Shown one piece after another: positions 1-13,203 of a DNA stretch of 64,000 nt; the first letter of the stretch is position 1; each line of letters opens with the position of its first letter. Origin of the DNA: Amblyornis subalaris (taxonomy: Eukaryota > Chordata > Aves > Passeriformes > Ptilonorhynchidae); contig JACAXG010000002.1 in NCBI GenBank assembly GCA_018881555.1, positions 20,287,183 through 20,351,182 on the forward strand, read 5' to 3'. Under the pieces are notes generated by a model, which had not been told where the DNA came from, did not search any database, and saw only the letters and a program-made list of their open reading frames with translations. The translations under genes were made by a program, and so were the position numbers.

Positions 1-2747
1 TTTACATACACATTGCTAGCATAGTTTCTTTTACCACTGCAGTATTCTATACATTAATTTGAGTGCTGGAAAGCTCCTCTCTCTGTGGCTTGTATTTTAA
101 AAACAAACTGAAATAGAAGAAATAATTTCTGAGGCCAAAAATGGGACTTTGTGGAGACAGCACACATTAAGACTGAGGGTCTGGCAATCGCTTCTTATTT
201 CTTCCCTTATTTATACTGCTTGTTTATTCACCCTGTACTTGGAGGTCTGGCAATTTTTTTTCTCTTTTGTGAAAGCAGCAGCTGGGGCATTTTGTGATAC
301 ATGTCAGTGGGTACCTCACTGTACACAAAAGGAGAAAGATTATCTTCCCGTTGTGGGAAAATTATGTCTCATCCTTGCTCATACAAATAAATATCTAGCC
401 AGCTTTATCATCATGGTGACAAAGAATGCTATCCATTTATTTGGATAAACGTATCTGATTTCCATGAATGAAAACCAAGGATACAAGAGATAATCATGGC
501 GGACTGAGGGACATCAAACTTTTAATTTAGGTTAGAGCAGCACTTGAAATCTTAGATGTAGGTAGAATGTCCAGTTTCAAACCTTTCCCAACGCAAACAG
601 TAACGATGTGTGTGAGACACTTCCACTGTCTTTTNCTTCTTCCCAGAAAAAGACTTCCACATATTGGATTTTCAGCTGCTGATTTCCACTGAAGCTCTGG
701 TGAATTATGCCACCACCAGATGAGTACCTCTCCGATTTGTGAAATTATGGTAACTGCAAGAGGTCACAGTGGTAGCTCCAACAGTGTAAAGCAAAAAGAA
801 AATGAAAGAAATATTTGAAGAAGATAGGCAAATATTGTATTCACAAAATGTAGGTAAAATCTTTGAACTTCAAAGGAGCTCCTTTTAGGCCTGAGAAAGG
901 CTGATATATTGCACTCACAAGAGCCTTGTGCCATTCCTGAAACAATACAAACAAAACAAACATTTACGGTAGAATCAATTTGTGCAAATTCTGGATAAGA
1001 ACTGGCCTTATTTCTGGTCAGATGGATCTAGAAAATACCTGCTCAAGTTGGAGCAATTCTTCATTCAATNTGTTTGAAATTGTAATTACCCTAGGAAGCC
1101 TTTCAATATTAGAGGCAAAAACCTCACCGTCTTTCGATACAGGGGAAGCCTTTTTGGAGGCATGTACAGAGTATGCAGATTTTTCTGGTGCCAGAATGAT
1201 GCCTGGGATGCTAACTTATAGTCCTGGAAAGGAGGGAGTGCTCTTTCCAGCTATTCCTTCAAGTGCAAGTGATAGNGAGGAAGATCACAGCAACCACACT
1301 AGGGATGCTGTGCCTCTACCTCTGCNGCCATCCCATGCAAAGCCTGGATGCTCAGATCATGCACAGGTATGGAGGTCTCGGGTCTATTTAATAAAGATGT
1401 TTTAATAAAAGACCAAGAATACTGCAAGGTGCCAGCAATAGGGAACTCTTCCTTTTTAGAGGAAGGAAAGCAAATGATATTCAATCTGGTGCAGGCGCCG
1501 CATATAAGTCCCTGACATTTAGTAGAACTTCTCCTCTGTCTGCATGTGATTTTCATGTGCTCCTTTTGTAAGCAGCACTGGAGAACGCCTTAGAAAAGAG
1601 TTGAGAAAATTGGGAACTTCCTCATGCAAAGCTCCAGGAGATTTTAAAATGAGTGAACAGCCTTGGGGGAAAAGGTTTGATTTCAATATAAGAAGGATTG
1701 CAACTCCTTTCAGATTCCTGTCCCAGGTTTAAATACCAGTAAAAAACTCCAGTGTACACTTGCACACCAAAGATTAGTTCTTTATACTGGTGCCAAAAAC
1801 AACCCTTAAATGACTTTAAATATAGAGGATTTAGTTATCTTCTGTATTTCTTCTCTTATGATGTTAGATCAGCTACAAATAAAGGTTCATCCATATATCA
1901 TTCAATGTCTTTACAAAAGTAACTGATTTGTTCAATGTTTCTTCCTCTTTATAGGATGTGTCAAGCCTTAAAAACAGTTCAAGTTTGTAAGGTATTCCTT
2001 TGAGAGATTAAAAAATACAGGGGCAAGGAGTTGTGGGTGTACATATACACAAACACAGTCTCTGCAGAGGCATTACCCACTTATTAGCATGGCATGTTTT
2101 AATGACGTGCCCTCTTTTCATCTGTACTCCCAGACATTTCCCTCAGACTGAGTCCCAGAGTCTCACATCTCTGAGAAAAGGTTTCTAGCAGATGCTGCTG
2201 TTTTTCTCCAGATATAGATTCTTTTCTGTTGAATATCTTTTCTGTAAAAGCCTGGTGTCTCCTGATTCAACATAAGCCTTCACAGTTCTGAAAAAATCTC
2301 CACGTCATGTTCGAAATTCCCAGTAGGTAGAAGAGGCAGAAACAGAAGAAGCATCCTGTTGCAAAAAGAAGTTTGATAGCTTTCCCATAGCATTTTCTTC
2401 TCCTAAACCTAAAAGCTACAAGATAGCAGACTTAAAGCTAGGTCATGTCTTGAAACATTCAGGAGTGCAGCAGCACTTCCAAACATTTGTCCTTACAGGC
2501 AGGAGGAAAAACGTACTAGGCCAGTGACCTTCCACTAACTCTCTGAAACATTGCCAAGACAAAAGAGGGAGCTGACGGGATTTGGAGGTGGAGGAAAGGA
2601 GAGGCAAAGGTCTACAAAATTTGGAGGCTGTACAGAACATGTGTTGATGGCTGCTCTAGGAAATGCCTCTGCTCTGATCCATGGATTTTTGGCCAGATTT
2701 TTGCATTTGAGTCAACCTGTATAACACAGTCTTTGCCATCATCATCA
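1..2747. other. Non-coding unique DNA, no gene recognised
   Basis: A+T-rich sequence with stops in all frames and no recognisable protein family. An open frame of about 140 codons at 980-1405 (+) contains two N bases, shows no domain, and has nothing resembling a promoter or splice structure around it. I treat it as chance. No interspersed repeat was recognised here. Confidence 0.6.
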
Positions 2748-3250
2748 AGTCCTGTGTCCAGTTCTGGGCCCCTGACTCCAAGAAGGACATGAAAGTGCTG
2801 GAGCAAGTCCACAAAAGGGCAATGAAGATAGTGAAGTGTCTGAAGCTCATGTTCTATAAGGAGCAGCTGAAGAGTGTTTAGCCTGGAGAAGAGGAGGCTC
2901 AAGGTGTGACCTTATCACTACCTACAACTCCCTGAAAGGAGGCTGCAGCCAGGTGGGGGTCAGCCTCTTCTCCCGGATAACAAGTGGCAGGACAGCAGGA
3001 CATGGTCTTAAGCTGCAGCAGGGGAGGTTTAGGCTGGAGATTAGGAAGAAGTTCTTCACAGAAAGGGTGATTGAACATTGGAATGAACTGCTCAGGGAGG
3101 TGGTGAAGTCACCTTCCCTGGAGGTGTTTAAGGAAAGACTGGACATGGCACTTAGTGCCATGGTCTAGTTGACATGGTGGTGTTTGGTCATAGGGTGGAC
3201 TTGATGATCTCAGAGGTTTTTTCCAACCTGATCAATTCTATGATTCTGTA
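2748..3250 (+). mobile_element. CR1 LINE, 5'-truncated 3' end
   Basis: This is the 3' part of a chicken-repeat-1 (CR1) non-LTR retrotransposon in sense orientation. It runs from the CAGTTCTGGGCCCCT block of late ORF2, through the 'GAGGTTTAGGCTGGAGATTAGGAAG' region (about 3024-3050), to the terminal ATTCTATGATTCTGT tail at 3236-3249. An in-frame stretch at 2953-3168 still reads as the C-terminal tail of CR1 ORF2, with [20 protein letters not shown] and [18 protein letters not shown]. It stops before any reverse transcriptase domain, so the copy is dead. CR1 copies are typically 5'-truncated, lack a poly-A tail and end in short octamer-like repeats, as seen here. The 3' end (GGTGTTTGGTCATAGGGTGG) is shared with the copy ending at 14509, so both belong to one subfamily. 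The 5' boundary is approximate. Confidence 0.93.
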
Positions 3251-5365
3251 ACAAATGGAAAATAATTTTAAAAAACCCCCAAAACCTCACATCTCATGTT
3301 TAAAATGGAGAATTCATCTCCATTTTTAAAGATCATCTGCTGATAGCTATCCTATGATGATTCATTACATTTAATAATTCTGAATTCATATAAAGTAAAG
3401 AATTTTAAGGCTCTGAGAAAGACAGAAACTACATATATATTTCAGAGTAGAACCGCTGTCAGGCAGCATGTAAGAAATATTCTGATTTTGTTGTGAGGAA
3501 CTTCCTTCTATAAATAACACTGCTACAAGGGTATAAATCAGAAGTACCATCATTCTGATGAGACCCCAGGAGACTTAAGCTCTCTGCTCACGAGAAATTA
3601 ATCTCAATTAACTCGGATAGCTTCTGGATAGGTTACATGCTGGTCATTCACAGAGGTAACTTGACTGCTGAAGGTTGCTGTTCTCTCAGAAATGAAGCTA
3701 ATTAATGAATGAACTTCTGCTAAAATCCTAGTTGAACTTCAGTTTGTACAGCAGAAGGTTTAGTGTTGTTTGCTTGTTTTCATCACAAGCTTCAGTATCA
3801 GCCATTTTTTTACCAAATATTTATTTCCTTTTCAATATAGTATTTCACCTTTTAATCAAATGGAATGCTGGCATAATGGAAAGACACTATATTTTAATTC
3901 ATAAGAATGCTAAAATTTTATTTGCAATAAATTTTTATTTTGGAATCTTCTTTTATTTTCTTTCTGAATCTAGGGTATGCTTTTAGGGAATTAGGATGGT
4001 TTTTTTAAAGTTATTTGAGATAACAAAATAAAAATGTTTCTGTGCCTTTTTTCATTCCCTGAACTCTTTCACAATGGACTGTGGTTCATGGAAAAGAATG
4101 CAATGGTCTTCCCACAGGCAGGACTAGACCCAAGCACCAGACAAGAATTTTTTCTCTGCATGGGAAAGAGGATGGTGGAGATTCAGTTTACAGACAGGAA
4201 TCTGAAATGGTGGATCAGAAACTACTGCCCTCCCTTTACTGTCATCAGAAAGGAGAAATTAAAAATAAGGAAAAATAAAAGTGAAAGAAATTAGAGAAGA
4301 CAGAGAAGCTGTATATAAGACGTGCTTCAGAAAGAAATTGTTAAAAGACAAAAGTCATGTTGTTAAATATGAAAATATAGTAGAGTGATCAGTCTTGTGT
4401 TTAGCACTCTGAACACAGAACTTTACAAGCATAAAGGCTTTTTTGTTTTAAGAAAAAAGACCCAATATTAGATATCTGGTGGAGAGGCTGGGGGATGGGA
4501 ATTTACCATTAACTGAAACAACTGTTCAAAGCAAAGAAATGAAAAAGGGAACAGCAGAGGAATTTCTTTCCAAGTTGCCTACTGAAGCAGTTTCGGGTTT
4601 AATTTTCATGTCTATTTTGCAATCCCTTGATAGTCAAAACTGGCTGACACAACACATGAGATACGCCAGTGCCAGTCTTGGGTATTTTGGGTTCCTGGAA
4701 ACAGTACAAAGATCTGTGTTGACAAAAACTTTACAGATGTGCCAGATTTTTTATTCAGAGTGAGAAGCAGAGGCCCCTCAAATAGGAATGTTGCCCCATC
4801 AGAAGCAGATCTCTGAGATGCTGACTGGGCTGGTCCCTCGGTCACCCAGGCAGGGGACATCTCGGTGTGGGCGTTCAGCATGTCCTGTCTGACCGGAGCT
4901 GGGAAAGGGGGGTCACCAGAACAAGCTGACTTGTTGAGTGCAGTACTGCTTTCATGAACATTCAACAAATATGAATAAGGCTCCCACTTTCCTGAATATC
5001 ACTTGAAACCAGTTTTTTATCATTTAAATAACAAATGGGAGGTTCTTTCACTTGCTTCTGTTGTGGGCAGATTTGAGATGTCTGCGAACCATATTCTCAA
5101 TGAGAAGTCTCAAGGGGAATTCAATTTGATTCAATTCTCACTGGGAATCATGTCCTGAAACTTGGTTCCAGAAATATGCAAGGGATTTATTTTTTTTTTG
5201 GCTATTTGTTCTATTGTAAGCTACTTGACAGAGACCTATGACAACATTGCATGACCTGGAAACAAAGTACAAGTAGAGAAGAAATAGAATTTGAAGGTTG
5301 TGATCCGAGAGAAGGGAAAGGAATCTGTGGAAGACCTGGGTCTTGTTGTTGTGAGAGAAAAAAGG
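3251..5365. other. Non-coding unique DNA
   Basis: Mostly A+T-rich. A locally G+C-richer patch lies at about 4780-4930. The opposite-strand open frame of about 118 codons across 4612-4968 shows no recognisable family. No repeat with a known consensus was seen. Confidence 0.55.
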
Positions 5366-5500
5366 AGAGGAGAGGAGAGGAGAGGAGAGGAGAGGAGAGG
5401 AGAGGAGAGGAGAGGACAGGAGAGGACAGGACAGGACAGGACAGGACAGGACAGGACAGGGCAGGACAGGACAGGACAGGAGAGGACAGGAGAGGACAGG
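5366..5500 (+). repeat. Compound (AGAGG)n/(ACAGG)n pentanucleotide microsatellite
   Basis: There are 27 contiguous pentamers. Ten AGAGG units (5366-5415) are followed by 17 units that are mainly ACAGG, with three AGAGG units and one GCAGG mixed in. The first block is pure purine on the + strand. The period of 5 is not a multiple of 3 and the units contain no stop, so frames stay open on both strands and give Glu/Arg/Gly-rich, Asp/Arg/Thr/Gly/Gln-rich and Ser/Cys/Pro/Val/Leu-rich pseudo-peptides. These are not genes. Confidence 0.97.
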
Positions 5501-7270
5501 AGAATTTTCACCTTCACTTGATGAATAGGATACATAAAGCCAATATCTTAATTTCTAAGTCCTTCAACTTGTCAATATTGGTCAGGCTTTAGAGTTATGA
5601 AAAGAATGTCCAGATGCAACTGAGTAATTTTTCTCTTACTGATTGTAAACTTCTGGTCAATTTAAGGTATATATTTGTGGATCTTTCCATATATAATGCA
5701 CGTGACTTTTGTAGTTAAAGTCCTCCATCAGATATTAGCTCGATGAAGTAAGGAGGGGTATCAGGATGAAGACTTTAAGCCCTTAAATCTAAACAATAAA
5801 TGCAACCCAGCAGAGACAAGATGTATGGTTTATGTATTAGAAATTTCTGTCAAAGCTTGTGCGAAAGAGAGGTACTCTGAAAAATCAAAAAATATAATCT
5901 AATCTTGAGGTAATTTTCATCGATTTTGTTGAATCATATTTAACAATATGTCCTGTAAACACATTAAATTAACCAAGAAACTGGTCTCTATCATCCACAA
6001 ACCAAATTTAATTTTTATTTTTATTTTCAATTCATTTGCAGGTTGTGTTGCTCAAAAGAAAGGAAGAAGACAATNTCATATAAAAGAAACACAAATAAAA
6101 GAAAGATGTCTTATATTTCACCAGGTTAGTAAACAATTTNCTAAACTTTTCTGAGGAAATCCTCTTACTTTGCTGAGGAAATCTGACACAAAGACATCAC
6201 ATTTTGCTATATATGACTGCAGTATTTAAATAAAGATTATTTTACTGCCTACAATAAATGTTACAATAAATGTGTTTTGTTTCCAGAGCATTTTACCTAG
6301 CAATTCAGATGTTTATTTAGGTTTTTTTTGTCTATTGAACAAGATTATCACTTTAAAAAGTCAATCTTTCACAAAAGATCTCTTTAAAAATGCTTGGTTT
6401 TTGTAGTCCTTATATAAAGATCAGTATTTTATGCAACAATGAAGTCTTCAAATAATACAGTTTCTCTGAATGCTTAAAGTAAAAAGACATCTTAAAAGTT
6501 TAATTTTTATTACATCTTATGTATTGACAACACTGGCATTCTCAGACATCCCATGAGCATAAAGGCCACACAAGCCAAAGGAAAATTATTTACAGACCAG
6601 ACCAAAGTTAGTTGCTACTATTAATATTGTAAGGTGCTTTTCACCTTTCTCTGGTGTGCTTCTGGGACATCGCACATGGGCACTGAAGTTAAAGACATAT
6701 TTAAGGCAAAACAGAAGACAGATCCTCAAGTCCTTCTGGAAGATGTGCAGTAAAAAAGTGTTAGCTGACATCTAACCAGCAATCCACAGTCCCAAAGGTA
6801 GGCCGTGAGTTAAAGTAAATGTCAGCACTCTCAGGACGAGGCCCACTTCAAGACCAAGACATTTCTTTCATTCAGATTGAGTGTTTTGAGCAAATTTAGC
6901 AATCTTCTGAAGTGTATCTCTAAATCCAAGCGCCAAGGTACTTGCTTTGAAGCTAATGTTCTTACAGATTAAAGTACTTAAAAAGCTTGTAGAATCGCCT
7001 CTGTTATTGCACAGGTGAAAAGATTACCTTAGATACTAATACACATCTGCAATGCTGAAAGACATCAGGAAGAAAAGAGTCTGAGACAGAGCACTCCTAC
7101 ATGGGTCTGACACAGGTAGAAAGCTGCAGAATTAAGCACTTCTGACTGAGGAGCAAACAAAACCAGACTCAAACACAGCTGGCTTAATGTGAAACAGTGG
7201 AGATTGAGTACCTCAGTTGGTGGTAGACAAATATTGCTTTGATGTTTACATCCTGCATTTTTTTATTATG

Positions 7271-7303
7271 TATTTTATTTTATTTTATTTTATTTTTATT
7301 TTT
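7271..7303 (+). repeat. (TTTTA)n microsatellite
   Basis: Several tandem TTTTA units in a longer T-rich run, with some units expanded to TTTTTA. Simple-sequence DNA. Confidence 0.9.
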
Positions 7304-8322
7304 CTTCATGCAATTGAGTAAACAGGAGATAGAGAATTTCACCTTGCATTACAGAACCATACTCCATGGGTCATGTCCCTTGTTGACCACACTTTGGTGT
7401 TCTAAGGATGCTGCCTCATTCTTTGGTGGAGGGGAAGAAAAATCTCTGTTCCTTTTTCTTAGAATATAAATTTGTTTTCTGTGTATGCTGTCTGTATACT
7501 GCTCTAGTGTCCCCATTTCATTTCAACTACTTCATTTATAGTACTGCTTTCACCATCTGGATTTGCATTTGGCAGCTCATATTTTCAGAATACATTGCAC
7601 CCTGAATGTGTGAATTCCTTGCACACCTTTTCAAAGATGCCTCTTTCAGAATAAATGCCCTTTTGAACAGACTTTAGATCAGTCATAAAAATTGCTCTTC
7701 TCAGCTGTTTACCCTCCGGTTGCCTGCCCCAGGGAGTTATAATCATAATGGTTTAAGTTTCATGGTCCTAACAGTAAGAATTTACTTCCTCATTGCAAGG
7801 TCCTACACCTTTGCAAAGTCCACACCAACTGTGCTGCCCATCATTAAATTCCTGTTGAAGTGGAAAATATGTTATGCTGGACTTGTTTCTTTAGGTGACA
7901 TAAAAGCGTTAGCTTGAGATCTAGTTCAAAATAAAACCTGGATACCTGAAGAGACATTTGTTTAGAAACTCATCAGTGAACCCAGATTCTCTTCTCAAAT
8001 TTTGATCTAAGAAAGCTTTTAAGACTCATGGTTTCTTTACAAAGCTCTAAATTTAAAACAGATCTTGGAAAGTACTTCAGGTGGCGTAGAAACAGAAGTG
8101 GCAGAAGAAACTAGTCTCTCCAATTTCTTTGAGGTGGGATAGCCAGAAAGAGCAACAGTCTGTTTGGGACTGTAGTTTCACAACACTGTCTGAATCAGGC
8201 TGGCAATCACTGGAAGAGTAAGAAAGAGTAAGAGAAAGAGAAAGATGAGCATGATTAAAAGGACATCCAGAGGCACTGGGCTCCCTGGCACAAAACGGCT
8301 ATTGAAGTTGTGAAGAAAGAAA

Positions 8323-8352
8323 AGCTAAATATTATTACAATATTATTTAGCT
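8323..8352. repeat. Short inverted repeat
   Basis: AGCTAAATA at 8323-8331 pairs with TATTTAGCT at 8344-8352 around an A+T-rich loop. A weaker outer pair, GAAGAAA..AGCTA near 8312-8327 and TAGCTTTCTTC at 8371-8381, surrounds it. No matching small-RNA family is recognised. Probably incidental. Confidence 0.5.
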
Positions 8353-11300
8353 GTCTGCTGTGGGTTTTCTTAGCTTTCTTCAGCCCAGAATCTGAAACAG
8401 AGTCCTTTCAACTATGCCTCATTTCTTTGTAGTATTGTCCTCCAATAATTCTTCTTCTCCTTCTTAAAATTATGTTCTGCCACTCCAGTGCCACAGAAAG
8501 GTTTCCCAGACATTGGGGTGCATATTGATAAAATGGATTTACTAAAATAGGTCTTTAACTCTGCAGAGGTCAAATCTTAGGTAGCTGGATTTCCCAGGGC
8601 AGTTTTTTTAAACTCTTTACGTGAAAACATGTTTTTTGCAGTTTTACTTAGTCATTGTATCTACTGCCACACTGTAAATTGCAATTACTTTCTATAAAAT
8701 CAAGCTATGTGGACAGGAAGGATTTGAAGCAAAGTCCATGAGTTTTGCTTACTTTTATCTGTGCCTAAATTTTCTTTTCAGAATATTGATTAAAACAATT
8801 CCAGATAGCTTTTGCAGAAATTTGTATTTAAAACACAAACATGAATGAATAATATAATGCAAATAAGATGCCTCAGTCAGTGACTCATTGCAAATAAAAA
8901 CCAAACAAACAGATATCTACCTCTAAACGTGTTGTTGTTATTGTTTCCAGATAGCTCGGAAAAACGCACTTAATGTGACACATGACGAATTTTTTCATAC
9001 CAATTTTTAACAGCATTTCTGACACACAGAAGCAGAAAACAAGTCGTTAATTGTATCATTCATATTTTGTGATTAACTTAATAGCAACAATTTCAGAAAC
9101 TGTAGGTATAATTTTATTTTGCTAGTTCAGGTTTATATTTATACTTACAAGGACACTGCATCCAGGTCACTGGATTCTCTTCTGTTCATAAAAGACCTGA
9201 CTAAATACTGCTTGACAAATAAAAGCTGATCTCGTAGAGTACAGACAGTGCAATTCAATGAATAACATATGTTCATAATAAGTTCAGTGATGAAAAGAAT
9301 GTAAGAGAGCAAGTATTTGCAAAATTGTACAATGCTGGGAAAAACTGAGACATTCCTCTTAATGGATACAAAATGTAGATATGTCAATNTTACTTCCAAC
9401 CTTCAATTCAAAGCAAAAACTTTTAGTATAACATAAATAAAGATTAAGTTACCATACTACTGCAGCCAGCTAAACAATTCTAATAATTACTGTTTGTAAA
9501 GAAAGGATATTTGATTAGGAGTTGAAAGATGTAAGGTCAAGTACCATCTCCAGAACTGGTCAGTTGAGGTGGCCTCAGAAAGGTCAAGCCATTGCTGTGT
9601 GAATCGATTTCCTATTCTCTGTCAATACAATAATTTTAAACTAACCAGGATTCACTGGGTGAGCCTTTACCCAGGACCTCATTATTTAGACTTCTCTCAT
9701 TGTTTGCGCAGAGAAAATAGTAGCTTTTAGAATATGATTCATCGGAGCAGAGGATATATCTTTCCAATTGATAAATCACACCTTTGGAGTCATTATTTCC
9801 TTTTAATGGTTGCAGGTCCTGGATCAAGACATCTAAAGTTAGCTGAAAAGGGTTGCACTCCATTGGGTCCTCCAACAACAAGTGGTATGGTCCAGAAAGA
9901 GTAGGTCTCCAGAGCAAAACACTAGTTGCTGGGGGCCCAACATCCATGCTAAAGGTGCTTCAGCGATTTTACTTCAGATGAGAAGTAAAAGACGTTAGAG
10001 GAGCACATCTTTTGGTTCCATTTCACCTCAGAGGAATGCATTTTATGATCTCCAAGGAAGTTCCATGGTGAGGGCCAAAGTGCAATAGGTGAGGACAAAG
10101 AGAATATGCTCTTCCAAGGTTCATGTCTTCTCCGAACTAAAATACTAGTAGGGATGTGCCCATTGCTCTTACTTTCTAAGGATACCCGGAGGAATAGAGT
10201 CAAGACTCAGAGTTGTTTCACAGTATTACAATAACAGAAACTAATAATCATAGCGATCCTACAAAAATTCTTTTCCCAGCTTGGGCTGATACTCATGAGG
10301 AGTCTAATACTGATGAATCTATCTCCTTCCAGCACAAAATATTTTGGCACTATTTTGTTCAGCCTGCGTAGAATCTTCCATGTTTTACATCCCTCCACAA
10401 ACTCACTTAGTTTTTAGTAATCGGCTTTCTCAAGGGTGGGGAGGAGGGAGGAACATATGAAGATCACTCTCCAAATGATTCACACTATCCGTGACTTTTT
10501 GCACTCTTTAATGCTTTTGGTCAGACTCATCATCTTAAATTCTCTGCTTGCAGCAATAAAAAGGACATGAACTTGATCTTTTTTCACCTATCACTCAACA
10601 CTGTTTAAAATGCCTGTGTGAATTCAGCTGTCTTTCAATCACTGTTGTACTTCGTAAATTTTTACTTATATTTTGCCACCCCTGCTCTGTCTGGGAATAT
10701 TTTTCATCATTTCAAAGCCTTATTTGAGACTTTCTTCCCTCTGTATTATGTTATGGGGCTGGTAAAATTCAGATTTTCTTTTCCTTATTTCTCCTTAGGG
10801 CCATAATTCCAAAAGTACTGAAGGATTTAAGCATTGCTTGTGAGGTCAGTGTAGTACTGCATTACAAGTTGTATGTATAAAAAGTAAAACCACCAAACCC
10901 CCATTTTCAAAAGAGACCAATTAAGCTTTTTTTTTCCCTGTGTGGACCTAGTTGGTGCCAGTTATCTGCATGTCTTTGCCACAACTGTTCCCTAGTTAAA
11001 GGTATGAAGTTGCTGAATTCCTGGAGTTGTTGGGATTGTTTGTGATGCTATCAACATTTTAAGGTTAATCAGTGAACTCTAGATTCAAGTTGTGGCAGGA
11101 ATGGTACAAGTGGGATTGATTTTCATGTGTGGTGGGATTTTTTTTTCCAGTTAATTTTTTTTAAGTCCTCTTCAAGTCTGCACGTAGCCTGAGCTGCAAT
11201 AACTGCAGCCCAGGGCAGTGTCAGTGAGGCAATCAACACCTTATCTGGGTAGCTTTCATTTCCTGTTGAAAGAGGTTGCTGAGGTATGCACTGAATCCAC

Positions 11301-12975
11301 ATCTCCCCCCACAAACTACTTCATCCTCTCTGCTATCTCCCCAGTGATCTTCCTTCCCACAGTAGAGGAAGAAGGCTGGGCCTCCTCACGTTGCTGCAAA
11401 CACCTTCCTTTTCAATCCCCACTGTTTGGATTCACTGTAAGCGTGAGGCTGAGGGGATCCCGGCCTCCCAAAGGGCTCCACCAGCTTTAAGGCACCAAGC
11501 ACGGCCTTTATGACACAGAGCAGCACAGGAATTTTCTGATTTTCTTTCACTTTTTCTTAAAAGTTTCAGTTCTTACTTTTCAGGAGCTGACTTGAACTGT
11601 ATTTTGCAGTCCCCAAACTTCATGGTTTCCATTACAAAAGTATTGACATGTGATGTGCAAGTAATTTCATTCTTAATAAAATGAAATAACTGAATTGTAT
11701 GATATCCAGCCAGTTTTAGTCTTCCTTCCCTTTGCTTGTTAATGAGATCAAATGCCAAATTGATTGGAGGCAGATTATTTTTTAATAGAATAAAATTGTA
11801 TTTTTAGATTGTAGAGCTTGANCTAAAATCAGTTTCATATATAGTTAGAATAGGTTAATAAATAGTTAAAGGTGCCCACGTGGGCTTTTAGACATCCTTT
11901 TTTGCTTGTTTTTTTTCTCTTTTGGGTCCTGCAAACTGGACTTGTCTTGGGCAATAGAAAATAATTTGCCCTATAAAATTTACCCTCCCTGAAGCAATGC
12001 AGCAAACTCAGCAAGATTGTTTTCTCTTAAGTAACTTAGAAAGGGCTGGGTGGGTTGGGAAACCTGCTACTATTCAAGTAAGACTGGAAAGCAGCAGAAT
12101 AATACATTTAGATAATGATCTGAGACCAAATTCATCATTAGTGATATCATCAAGGTCTCTGTGCTATATTTCAGTGGGGGTGAGAGGCAGAAAACATACA
12201 TAATATAGCAAACTTTCTAACACTCATTAACACTCCAGGGAAAGCAAGATTTGGAGAATTCTCTCTCCCTCTAAATCTCCCACATCTAACAAAACCAAGT
12301 AGCAAATACTCTGGGGGAAAAAAAAAAGAAAAGAAAATTTAAAAAACCCCACCAACCCCCTCCCTCCCACAAGTCCATGCCACTATAAAAGTCAGAGATG
12401 ACATCTGAACATACTGAGAAAGTCATAATGTCCACTATGAATTCTGATTTCTTCCAGTGAGTTTAAATCCATAGCTCAGATTGCTACTGGAAACCAAAAT
12501 TAAAAATTGTCTTGAAGCTGGATATGGCAGGGTCTTTTGATTGCAATGCTGATCCTAACAGGGCACTGCCTCAAAGAGTCATCTGCAAAAAGGTGGAAAT
12601 ATTCATCACTTCCATCAATTTAAACAAAGAACAGGCAAGCCCAGTGTACAGTACCCTTGTTTACAGCTAAGTTTTGCAAATGTTATTCCTTACTGCTTTT
12701 GCCTTCTTGCAAGAATACTTCTGCATAAATTATTCACAATTATCATTAATTCACAGACTACAGTTGAATAGACTTGGAGGGCACAAGGGACCATTTTGGT
12801 CATGTATTCTGCTTAATAGACACCACAGGACCTCCCCCAAAAAGCAATTCCTGACTTGCATCCAGCCCTTCTGGTTTAGTAAAGGAACTTTGCCAAGAGA
12901 CATGCTCTTCATTGCTGCACTCTTTGTGAGCAGCTCCTTTCCAAAGTGCAGATTTTGCAGCTTAAATTCTATATA

Positions 12976-13203
12976 ATCACAGAATGTTTCAAGTTGGAAG
13001 TGGCCTGTAAAGATCACCTATACTGAACCTGCCTGCCTTGGGCATGGACACCTTGCACCAGACCAGGTTATTAAAATCGCCATCCAACCTGACCTTGAAC
13101 ACTGCCGGAGATGGGGCATCCACAGCTGTTCTGGGTAACCTGTTCCAGTGCCTTACCACTCTCAAGTGAAGAATTTCTTCCTTATATCAAATCTTAATCA
13201 ACA
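12976..13203 (-). mobile_element. CR1 LINE 3' fragment, antisense
   Basis: The + strand reads ATCACAGAATGTTTCAAGTTGG at the left edge, the reverse complement of the CR1 3' terminus. It then continues with the antisense CR1 blocks CCTTGGGCATGGACACC, CCATCCAACCTGACCTTGAA, TGTTCCAGTGCCTTACCACTC and AAGAATTTCTTCCTTAT. This corresponds to the last ~230 bp of CR1 ORF2 and its short 3' UTR. The copy is 5'-truncated and carries no usable frame. The GGGCATGGACACCTTGCAC block is shared with the copy at 26560-26661, so these two share a subfamily that differs from the copies at 2748 and 14064. The right-hand (5') boundary is approximate. Confidence 0.92.

Larger units (their letters stand above)
5503..12975. 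other. Non-coding unique DNA with minor simple repeats
   Basis: About 7.5 kb without a recognised gene or interspersed repeat. It holds an ATTTT-type repeat (7271-7303), short purine-rich GAAAGA/GAGTAA runs at about 8218-8248, and a small inverted repeat (8323-8352). A TAAT-containing stretch at about 11640-11790 resembles the composition of conserved vertebrate enhancers, but conservation cannot be judged here. No open frame exceeds about 103 codons. Confidence 0.55.

Noticed and set aside
980..1405. 141-codon open frame
   Set aside because: No domain, two N bases, composition of translated non-coding DNA.
4612..4968. 118-codon - strand frame in a G+C-richer patch
   Set aside because: No recognisable domain; overlaps an unrelated + strand frame of similar quality.
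5251..5592. Overlapping Glu/Arg/Gly and Asp/Arg/Thr/Gly/Gln repeat proteins on + and a Ser/Cys/Pro/Val/Leu repeat protein on -
   Set aside because: All are translations of the pentanucleotide microsatellite, which has no stop in any frame.
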